From Magnolia sinica (lineage: Eukaryota > Streptophyta > Magnoliopsida > Magnoliales > Magnoliaceae): a DNA stretch of 64,000 nt. The notes under the pieces are model-generated. The model did not search any database. It worked only from the letters and a program-made list of their open reading frames with translations, and was not told the DNA's origin. Position 1 is the stretch's first letter, and each line of letters starts with the position of its first letter. Where the stretch lies: positions 77,280,862-77,344,861 of the forward strand of contig NC_080584.1 of assembly GCF_029962835.1 (NCBI RefSeq). Direction: 5' to 3'. The position numbers and the translations under genes were made by a program. Positions 54,531 to 64,000 of the stretch are shown here, piece by piece.

Positions 54531-54776
54531 GACTGGCAAGACCTCGAGTTATAAGAAGATATTTTCTATGTAGAAAAGTCAGTTCGTATTTTGGATCACA
54601 AAGAGAATATCTTTAAACTAAGACTGTACTGTTATTAGGGTTTTGTGGACACATCATAATGCTGACGAAGCATCATGGGAGCAAGAAGGAGGAATCCACA
54701 ATAAATATCCTAACCTCTTTGAGAAGTAAACACAAGCAAATTTCAAGGATGAAAAATTTCTTTTAAGGTGGTAGAA
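54531..54776 (+). pseudogene. Integrase remnant, part 2 (pol C-terminus), ending at a PPT
   Basis: Continues part 1 with IDWQDLEL, EDIFYVEKSVRILDHKE and a degenerate tail matching the usual chromovirus ending (position of ...WE.E..M....P.LF). A purine tract (AAGGTGGTAGAA) ends directly before TGTAACACTTAG, the 3' LTR start. Confidence 0.75.
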
Positions 54777-56153
54777 TGTAACACTTAGTTTTTTTTTTCT
54801 TTCAAAATTTGATTTTTAAATTGAAGTTCGGGAGAGAGAGTGAGTCGCCTCTTATAGCTCCTTTATCCCTCATTTCCCTTCCTCGAATCTCCCTCTTATC
54901 CAACTACTTCCCCTTCTTAAGGAAGGAGATGTGAGAAGGAGAGTCTTAATTACTCTATTTGAAAGATACAACTCTATGCACAATCGTAAAAAGAAATATA
55001 TAGAGAGAAATGAAAGACATTCTAAGAGCTGGATATAGGTTAGTATCATAATTTTCTCCTTTATTTTATTATAAATCACATGATTTGGTAGTGATCCACA
55101 TAATGGACGGTTCAATTTAGCCACTCGTCTATCTTATGCATCTATATTATCCTCATAGGAAGATCTAAGTTTTTGTACAATACCCTTGGATTTTCTGTGC
55201 AAGGAATTGGTGATTGCCATAATGAACAATGATTGGTGCAATCCATACAGTCCGTAGGCTTCTTAAGGCCAAAATATGAATAAATTTTAGGAATTGGGCC
55301 AATCTGATCATCCGGTGGACCACATTGATCAATGATTGACAAAGAGTTTTCCCTTATTTTTATAATTCAAGTTAATTGCCACAAGGTCGGTATAACGAAC
55401 GATTCAGATTAGTCGTTCATCTACTATATTGAAGTAATTGGAATTTACAACAAGAAGGTATAATTCACTATACAAGTTGCGACTTAACATAGAGAATCGT
55501 ATTGGCCTATTACAAGATGTGCGATTAGATCTACACTGTTTAATAAATTTCTAAGATTTGAACATTTTAGAATCTAAAATTTTAGATCGATCAGACTATT
55601 GGATGATCCATATTGATCTGATGTAATCTTAGACAATGAATCATGCATTAATCTATTATGTCGAATCACTAGATAGTTGAGATCTGATCTGATTTGGACT
55701 GTTTATCAACTTTTAGGTATCAAAATATGCTTAAGTCTAGGGTTTGATGATTTATCTGACCATCTGTGGGCCATACTAATGAATTAATGTTGATTATTAA
55801 AATTTATATATTTTAATAAAATAAGTTATGGATAGTTCGAATCGAGTTGATCACCGATCATCCCTTGTAATGGAGTAAGAGATGATCGATGACTGGTTTA
55901 TATCCATCATCAAGCTTAAGTGGACTCTAAATGATTAAAATAGATGGCTCCCCAATTGTTTGATTTAATATGTCATAAACTGATCAAATTCATTTTCTTT
56001 CGATTTGATCTTCGATTGGAAGTTAATCGATCAAAAGTGTCGAAAATAGTCCAGAGATCAAACTATTCAAATTTTGATTTTATCGATTCAATCGATAGAC
56101 CTTTGATCGGAGTTGATTGATCTGATAAACAAACACTCAGATTGGTCTGTTTT
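54777..56153 (+). repeat. 3' LTR of the decayed chromovirus-like element
   Basis: Starts TGTAACACTTAG after the PPT. Its middle (55090-55790) is the partner of 49716-50500. The right end is uncertain; the next LTR-like block starts with TGTAATGCCCC at 56154. Confidence 0.55.
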
Positions 56154-56802
56154 TGTAATGCCCCAAAAATTGGCACTTGAGTACATAGACTCCAGTCCCA
56201 AGTTTCCAGGAGTTAACTTAATAAAATGTACATATGTCCTCGTTTAGATTCAAATTCATTTCACACACATATAATCAGAGTTGTATAATTCAACTTAGTG
56301 GAACCAAAGAGAGGCAGAGATAACAAAATATTTAGAAATATAGGGCTAAGTGTAAAAAATACAATTCCAATAGTGATGATCGCTTAAAATGGAGATTATA
56401 TAAGCCACAATAAACATGCGACAAAATTTACATATAAAGCAAAAAACTAAAATAAAAACAAGGTCTTCTAGATTTGCCCGATGCTCCTAAGGCATCATGA
56501 CGAAAGTGCAATCCGACCAAAGTCTACCCGTCAAAGGCCTCAATAGAACCTGCATCAACAACAATGCTTGGTTGGTGTTTTAAAACATCGTCCCAGGTGG
56601 GAGTGAGTAACTAACTCAGTGGTTCTATTAGATCTAAGTTACACATGTTATCAACTGAACGCAGGTAATGATAAAACAAGAAATCAAATATTTTATAAAT
56701 ACTCTTGTTAAATGCACGAATGAGATTATGTAATGATACATACACCTTTCAATCCACCACTCCCTCACAAGCGACTTTAATGCCTATTTCGCAAATGCCA
56801 AC
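56154..56802 (+). repeat. LTR-like block, left part, interrupted at 56803
   Basis: Starts TGTAATGCCCCAAAAATTGG, like a chromovirus LTR. Ends in CACTCCCTCACAAGCGACTT...AATGCC; a related CACTCCTTCATAAGCGACTC...AACGCC follows the insertion at 62163, consistent with an internal tandem repeat of the LTR split by the insertion. Confidence 0.45.
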
Positions 56803-59800
56803 TACAACGCCCCGAATTTTCGGAACCTGAGTATATGACTTGTTCTCCAAAAACTTGAGTGTTAACCTTTAAAGATAGTCAAATTCAGGTATATATTGTT
56901 TTTCTTTTCTTTTATCAGAGTTAGCAGTTTAGCGAAAGATGGACAAATCAAACATAAAGGAAAATTTGCATTACATTCAGAATATACGAGTGGCTGCCCA
57001 TAATGACTTATATAAACCAATGTCTTTTATAATAGCAAATACAAAAATTACATGATTTACACAAGAGCAATAATAAAATGCTTATAAACTTGAGTCGCAA
57101 GTTCGCACAGCTTCTCTTGGCAGATACAACCATACATCCTGATAATTGTACCCTACTCTTTATCAATCTGGACATGAGTGTCTTTTAAGCCACTTGTGCT
57201 ACCTGTACGGTTATATATTTGATGGATGAGTGGCCAACTTAGTGTGAATTCACCTCAAGATTACACACCACCGCCTTAGCTAAGCATAGTTAAAAATAAC
57301 AAGACAATTAAAATAATACTTGATGTAGTCTTTTTAAATGAATGGATGCATGAATGTACATTGACCTAGGTATGCTCATCCAGTCGGACTTGGGCTCGTC
57401 ACCCATGCATAAGACTGGTCACTAGCGTAGTATATCTCATACAGCATAGTGAGCAAGTCATCGTACATATCACGTACGTAGGTCGATAGTCGATGGTCTG
57501 ATAGCTAGCGAAACGATACCCCACTAAGCCTAAGGGTACGTGCTACAGTATTCAAAATTACCTACCCGTTATCGCCAATATGTTATGAATGCATGATTAG
57601 TCAAACCATTATTATTCCAATTACAACCAGCCAATTTAAGTAAACTCAAAGGTCACTACAGGAAGTTCATCACCCAACGTAGGCCGACATCTTAGGTATA
57701 GTGTTTCATTCCACTATCCCTGACTCATGAGGATACCACCTTAGGATGTTTAATGGAAACTCATCGACTAGTGGCCAATCATATTTCAATATATGGGGCT
57801 TGTCATCGCATGGTTGTACAAAATAAAATATCAAACCCATATAGGAAAAATACCAAAACAAAGCTACATAAGGCGAATATCAAAACTAAGCCACATAGGA
57901 TAAATATAAAAAAACTATGCAATAAAAGATCATCCATAAAAACCACTTAGACATAGCAACCCCTGGATGGCAGGCCTACATCAATATTCAATTTAAACCA
58001 TCATTCAATAACCACTAAGTCGAAGGTCTATTACATTCACAATCAATCGAGTTACATCCTAAGTATGGGTGTATATTTATAAGTGGAGATTTTCCACTGA
58101 TGTACCAGTTTAAGTTTCATAAGCAATCCATAAGTAATTCACAAGAACAAGAAAATATGCAAGATGAATATTAAGCATGTAATCTAGTAATTCGATTCCA
58201 ACAATTAACACATGTGATTATAAAGTAGAATCCTACCACAAATTATGAACATATATTATTAGATTCAAGTTCTATGCACTACCTATGTTTAAGGTCATAG
58301 TCTAGGGTCTGAATTATTTATCTTTAGGATTTTAATGTAAGATTGAGATTTTTATCTTAGGGTTTAGTTTTAAGCTTAGATTTGAGGATTTGAATGTGAA
58401 TTGAAGTATAATTACAAAATAACCATTATCCTTAATGATATGATTAAGATTAGCCATGCGACATTAATAATCATTGTGATGTAGTAAATAGTAGACCTAC
58501 CTTCAATGATTATTCCTAAGAATGATATTACTAATATTTAATAACAGTAATTTTGTTTGTAATAACTACTATTAGCATAGATAATCTACTAACAGTTAGT
58601 CATGCTTAATAATCACAATTATTATCGTAATACTAATGGTAATAATAAAAGCTATCAATAATGAATCAAGCCATGATAATAGATACTATAATATACTATT
58701 AAGGATAATATTTAAGAGAGTTAAATAAAACACTACTACTTGATAGTTACAATTTTGTTTATAATAACTAGGTTGAGCACAAATGATCTACTAGTGGCTA
58801 ACTATATCTAATGCTATCAATCCTCATAAAATAGTGGTAGCAATGGTAATGATAAAAATGAGTCTAGTATGGAAAGTAAGTATCGACTCACCTACGTTGA
58901 CTCGGTTCGAAACTGATCGAAGTCACTTGGCCTTATCTCCCTTCAATTGCAACTCCGAGTAGGTCGTGGGTCTAAGCTATACGACATTTGCTGGAATAGA
59001 GTAAATGTCATCAATTTTTATTTGAAGCGGGCATGGGTCAGTGAACTTACTAGGCTAGCTTATTATCAACTTGGTGTAAAATCACATGGGGAGGTGAGAC
59101 TTGGATCAAACCTGTGGGTAGGGCAGGGAAAGCTCCACCACTGGCCAGCTGAGTTGACTCGGTTGAATCAGTTTGCCCATCAAACTGGAGCAACTTGGGT
59201 GAACCTAGTTTTGAATCCGTGATCCGATCACAAGTCGATCTCACACCACGTTCATCCTTCTTTATCCAAACCATCGATGAGTTGGACTCACACCAAGTCC
59301 AGGTATAGCCCCAGATCTCCCTGCTGGTCATGGACTCAGCTACCACTTGGAAGTTAGCGAGTCATTCTCCCTCTCTTTCTTTCTTTCCCTTTTATTTTCC
59401 TTCTTCTCCTTGATCTTTTCTTGCTGAACTAGGCTAGGCGCGCACTCAATTGAGCCTGGACTCGGTCCGACTCAGAGTAAACTCGATAGTAATCAGGGAA
59501 CTGCACCCTCTTTCTCTTCTCTTCTTCACTCCCTACTCAACCAAGTGAGCTTGGACTCAACTTAGATGCGGCCCAATCAGTGGACTCAGTCCAACCCGAC
59601 GCGGCAGTGGCGCTCGTGCTAGTCCAGCCCATGGCTCGGACGAGTCGGGTCGGGTTGGCGTGGTGCAACAGCCGCACCTCCATCTTCCTCTTTCTTTCTT
59701 TCTTCTTCCACTTTCTTCCTTCTTGTTTGGGAGCTCCAGAGGGCCTAAATGAACCCAGACTCGAACAGACTCAGTGTGGTGTGGCGTGATAGCAAACGAG

Positions 59801-62157
59801 GAAGAAGGTTGGCCTTCAATGGTGGATCGAAATTCGGTGGGTATTTCTTCGAGCCGGCCATTTTAGATTGTGTGTATAGGCTCAGAAGAGCTTGGTGAAT
59901 GATCGAAGTGGAGCTCTAACGACGTTTTCTTGGTGGGTTCAAAGGAAGAAAACGGTCGGTTTCAAGTGCAGCCGCAAAGATAGGAGGGGAGAGCTTTCGA
60001 ATGAGATATTTATGGCTTTATTGTGTTAAAAGGTATCGCAACGGACGATTTACATTGATCTAGAGGAGTTTTTAGTGGCGGATGGGCGGTTGAGATCATG
60101 CCAGCTCACCTACGTACCTCCCCACGACTGCTCTCTCTTTCCATTTCTTTCTTTGTAAAACCCTAGCTTTAAAGGGCTAGGATTAAGTGAGATGGACAGC
60201 TAGGGTCGAGGGAGGGGAGATCACGCAGATCGCCAAGATAGCAAGGTGAAAACGATTTCTGTTTTTGGAAATTGCCATGCGCAACTCCAGTTTGGGTTGA
60301 GTTTGTGTGCCCAAACGTATAGGAAAACCCAAGAAATCAATTGGGTTTAGGTCGAGCCCAGTGTCTGAATCATTTGGACAGTCTGGATTGGATCTAGGTG
60401 TCCCAGTTCGATCACAACAGATTGATTTTGGGGTGGCAAGAAACACATCACACTTACATCTTTGTGTCTATCCTTACGAAATCCTTCGTATGCATGGACT
60501 TTCAAGGACGACATGGTTCTGATTGGTTTTGGCGCCCCGACACAATGGACGGCTTGGATCACAAATCTGGGCCCACGTTGTGGGCCACCATTGAAATCAC
60601 GGATGTCTGTCCGTTTGAAACTGCATCGGGCGGGAACAGAAAAGCAGAGAGAATCCTCTCCTTTTTTGGAAAATTTCAGGTCAATGCGGCTTGACCGAGT
60701 TGCCCTGACCAGTGCACAGCGAGTGCGCATCCCTGCTGTGCACTCACGCTCAAGGTGGGGTCCACATAGGGATTTCAACGGATCTACTCCGTCCATTTGA
60801 TTTGTAGGGCTTCATTATGACCCTAAATTATGGATGGGGCCGATCCTAAACTTGAGTGGGCCATATAATATGTATCGCAATCTTTAACTATTGATTACCG
60901 TTGTTACGACAGTTAGATTAATTCCAATCTGAGCATCAACGGTTAAAATGGTCCCAAGGGTCCCTTAGTTAGAAATCAACCATTGGATTATGCACGATAT
61001 GAACTAATATTCATTTAAAACCTAAGTATTATTGCTACTATGTTTTTAATTATATTATTATTACCAAATTTATCATTACTTGTATTAAATATGATTGCTC
61101 TTTCTTCAGAAGCTGTATTATACGCTTATACAACTGATTCATCTATATGTACATATTTATTATACTTATTTTCTTTTATTTTGAATTACGGGTTACCTTA
61201 AGGGAAGTTGGGAACCTAATGAATGGTTTGATCGGTCTATCTGAGTAGTTGAAGTCCTAAAGTAGATGTCTCTAAAGTCGTGATGGACTATTTTGAGAAC
61301 CAATTAAATGAATAGTTTGATATGTGGATGGGAATTGCTTTCGAATGTCGAATCATCCCAAATTTGAACATCAACGATCAAAAGACCCTTAGGGATCATC
61401 TGTGCATTCGGGATCATTTGTTTCATGTGTTAATAATGCCCTTACTACTATTAAAGTCTATAATAATTCTACTTGCACTATTATAATGTTATTACTCCTT
61501 TTATCTTTGTACATTATTATTATATGTGTATACCTAAATATTTAGTTATTTATTCATTCATTTATTTTCATTAGTAGTAGTATTTGTCCTTGTTTAGAGT
61601 CATCCACGATTTGAACCACGTCTTGTGAAGTCATGTGTCCAAATCCCGAGCATGACTACTACTCGGTCAACTTATGGTTAGTTTTAAAATTCGATAGTCA
61701 AGTTATGGAAATTGATTGTTAGATTGATTAATAGAACGTTGTGATTGATTCATAATTTATCTGCGGAGTCCTAATGTAAACGTATAGTCTACTTGATGAT
61801 GCTAATGAATGGCTTGGTTGTAGTGGTTAAGTAATGGATTCCAACATTGAGTCGCATGACCTGATAAATGGTGGATCTGAGGATTCGAGGTTTGATGTTG
61901 ACAATAGACGATTTGATCTGTCTATCAAGGTGGTTGGTCTATCAAGGTGGTTGAAATCCTAAAGATAGAGTTACCTGATGATGTAGTAATCCATCCTTAA
62001 AATTAACGGATAGACGACCTAATTATGAGTATGAATTACATTCAACCGTCGGATTTAGGCTAGAATGCACGTGAACATTTTCTCAATCTAGGCTTATATT
62101 TATTCTAAATTTGGTCATATGGTAACACCATAGTACCGGAAAGTACGGGGTGTTACA
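56803..62157 (+). mobile_element. LTR-like insertion (5.36 kb), probable solo LTR or decayed element
   Basis: Left end TACAACGCCCCGAATTTTCG (a decayed TGTAACGCCCC) and right end GTACGGGGTGTTACA fit the ends of chromovirus LTRs. Flanks CCAAC (56798-56802) and CTAAC (62158-62162) match at 4 of 5. Inside: an LTR-like first kilobase, AT-rich middle, a GACTCGG-type repeat (58900-59340), pyrimidine-rich stretches and a promoter-like GTAAAACCCTAGC region (60150-60180). I found no gag-pol remnant, so a very long solo LTR is possible; a composite of several insertions is equally possible. Confidence 0.4.
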
Positions 62158-62422
62158 CTAACACTCCTTCATAAGCGACTCCAACGCCAAATTACAAAAT
62201 CCCATCTAATGTAATGCGGTAAATGTGTATTTTAGTCGAGTAATTATTATGTTCCATTTATCCAGTATATTGGCGAAGCTAGATGGTATGGCCCACTTGA
62301 GTTCCTTATACGACTGATTTCTGAAATATCTCATAATTTAAAGGGGATCCATCAAATGCATGGTGTTGATGTTCGACACACATCATGTTGGAGCTACACA
62401 GCTCAACCTCGTAGAACCTTTT

Positions 62423-62423
<1 letters not shown>

Positions 62424-62510
<87 letters not shown>
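62424..62510. repeat. Compound microsatellite (AT)n(AG)n
   Basis: About 16 AT repeats pass directly into about 26 AG repeats. The ORFs here translate as Tyr-Ile and Arg-Glu or Leu-Ser runs and are artefacts. Confidence 0.95.
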
Positions 62511-62512
<2 letters not shown>

Positions 62513-62599
62513 TGGGCACATGGAGGGGATTTTGGATTGGGTTCGGGTTTAGGTCTCAACATGACCCAACCAGTCCCAGTTCCACCTCGGTATGTTAGT

Positions 62600-63470
62600 T
62601 TTATTATCAATTACATCGTCGTTTACATCCTTAAAAGTCCAGTGTCAATACAAAGGTGATCGTGATTGGTATTGGGATTCTCCTACTCCCTATGCATCAT
62701 GTGATAATTTATAGGTGTGACAATTATTTAAATTATTATCTGATCCGGTTTTTCCGAGTCAATCGTTATATAGTTAATTTTAAATTATTGTCTACGCCGG
62801 TTATTCCAAGTCAGGCATTACTGAGTCATTTTAAATTATTTTCTAGGCCGGTTATTCCAAGTCAGGCATTAGCTAGTCGTCTGCACCTGTAACAGCCGAA
62901 CATCAATACTACAGTTATCTTGGTTGGTGTTGGGATTTTTCTACTGCTTATGCATGCATGCTTTGGTAATTCAGTTGTGACCATTGTTTAAATTATTTTG
63001 TCTATGCTGGTTTTGCCAAGTCAGCTAGCTTTAGTTGTTTGCATCTGAGACAGTCGGGCATTGGCCGTTGTTGATTGGTGTTGACTACTTGTGCACATTG
63101 TGGTAATTCAAGTGTAACTATTGTTTAAATGATTTTGTCTATCTATACATTAAGTAGTCGTTTGCATCCATAACAGTAGAATATTAATGTGAAGGTGATG
63201 TTAATCTATTGGTGCTGGGATTTCATAAGTAGAACCTTAATATGAAGGGGAGATGTTAATTCAGGTGTGACTATTGTTTAAATTATTTTGTCTAGGCCTG
63301 TTTTGCCAACTTAGGTATTTGGTAGTTGTTTATATATGTGGCAGTGGAATGTTACTAGACGAAGGTGGATTGATTGGTTTTAGGATTTTACCATTACTTA
63401 TGCATGCTGCTGTAATTCAAGTGGGAAGTGGATTAGCTACTGATAGGTGGAGTAGGGAGACTTACTACTG
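62600..63470 (+). repeat. Degenerate tandem array, unit about 145 bp
   Basis: Recurring order of motifs: (G/T)TCGT(T/C)TGCA(T/C)C(C/T)GTAACAG, TTG(A/G)TTGGT(G/T)TTGGGATTT, CTTATGCATGC, GGTAATTCA-GTGTGAC, ATTGTTTAAATTATTTTGTCTA and GG(C/T)(C/T)GGTT(A/T)T(T/G)CCAAGTCAGGCATT. Copies are seen near 62615, 62870, 63027, 63150 and 63320, and the motif TAAAATTATTTTGTCT reappears at the window end (63985-64000). No coding potential. Confidence 0.7.
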
Positions 63471-63477
63471 AAGTGAC

Positions 63478-63929
63478 CTCACCATATTCTATGGGCCCTA
63501 CCATGATGTATGTGCTGTATCCATACCGTCCCTCCACTTGGAGAGATCATTTTAGGGGACGAGCCAAAGAATGAGGCAGATCTAAAGCCCGAGTGGACCC
63601 AACCATAGAAAACAGTGGGGAGAGTGATGCCCACCTTTGAAACCTTGCCAGGGTCCACCGTGATATTTATTTGAGATCCAACTTTTTCATAAGTTAACAC
63701 AGACATGAAAGAAGGAAAAACACAAATATCAGCTTGATAAAAAAAACTTCCATAGTCCTTAGAAGTTTTTAATGGTAGGCATTCAATGTCCATTATTTTC
63801 TGTGGTGGGGTTCACTCGAGCTTTGGATCTGAATAATTCTTTGGCTTATGACCTAAGATAATCTCTACAGATGGATGGATAGCGTGGATATAACACATAG
63901 GTGGGTCTCACAGAACATAACATGGTGAG
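63478..63929. mobile_element. Foldback MITE inserted in the tandem array
   Basis: Ends CTCACCATATTCTATGGGCC and (reverse complement) CTCACCATGTTATGTTCTGT; core arms CCATACCGTCCCTCC / GGATGGATAGCGTGGAT with the usual loop (TTTATTTGAGATCCAAC). The array's unit motif resumes at the right side. No clean TSD. Confidence 0.65.
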
Positions 63930-64000
63930 ATAACTTTAATAACAGGTCTCGCTGCTCAACCTGTGCGTCCGTAGCGACTATTGCTAAAATTATTTTGTCT

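Noticed and set aside
57330..57570. CRISPR-like or phased repeat near 57.4 kb
   Set aside because: Short CGTA/TACG strings are irregular and lack constant repeats and spacers; this is a eukaryotic LTR-like sequence.
60183..60800. Overlapping ORFs at 60183-60446 (-), 60347-60796 (-) and 60462-60800 (+)
   Set aside because: No domain or codon bias; they lie in an LTR-like insertion, and several frames on both strands are open at once because of base composition.
62306..62610. Three overlapping ORFs rich in Leu-Ser, Tyr-Ile and Arg-Glu
   Set aside because: Pure translation of the AT/AG microsatellite.

Overview
This window is nuclear DNA from a flowering plant. It holds one intact host gene with many introns, plant-type splice sites (GT...AG, T-rich introns), Ty3/Gypsy retrotransposons with plant-type domains, tRNA-derived SINEs, a TRIM and many MITEs. 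Large introns filled with repeats and a very abundant GGGCCCACC-type foldback repeat suggest a repeat-rich woody angiosperm, possibly a magnoliid. That placement is only an impression from repeat style.

Layout. 1-4419 is the 3' end of an Athila-like LTR retrotransposon on the + strand: degenerate internal sequence, then a 2.1 kb LTR. 4420-7357 is intergenic, with two foldback repeats and a SINE flanked by a 17-bp duplication. 7363-16945 is a young, almost complete 9.58 kb Tat/Retand-like Gypsy element. It reads on the - strand, has a perfect 5-bp TSD (ATAGC) and LTRs differing at 7 of 542 sites. Behind pol it carries an oppositely oriented three-exon gene (aORF). 16951-19742 is repeat-rich intergenic DNA with two more foldback copies.

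20000-46106 (+) is a complete TONSOKU/BRUSHY1/MGOUN3 (TSK) gene. I rebuilt 20 exons, all joined in frame, encoding 1,350 aa: N-terminal TPRs, an acidic/basic nuclear linker, C-terminal LRRs and a Cys-rich tail. In other plants this protein links post-replicative chromatin (histone H3.1) to repair of broken forks. An E2F-type site, GCGCGGGAAA, lies about 140 bp upstream of the ATG. The introns hold most of the curiosities: a 550-bp TRIM with a 5-bp TSD, a 2.1 kb hAT-like element with an 8-bp TSD, a Tourist/Harbinger-like element with a TAA TSD, another SINE, several TIR MITEs and local tandem duplications.

46107-64000 has no recognisable host gene. It holds a 57-bp minisatellite, a SINE, a ruined chromovirus (LTR pair near 49.7-50.5 and 55.1-55.8 kb, integrase remnant between) split by a 2.1 kb solo LTR, a second LTR-like block split by a 5.4 kb LTR-like insertion, an AT/AG microsatellite, and a degenerate tandem array of about 145-bp units running off the right edge and interrupted by another foldback copy.

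All calls come from reading the sequence by eye. No database search, alignment program or folding program was used.
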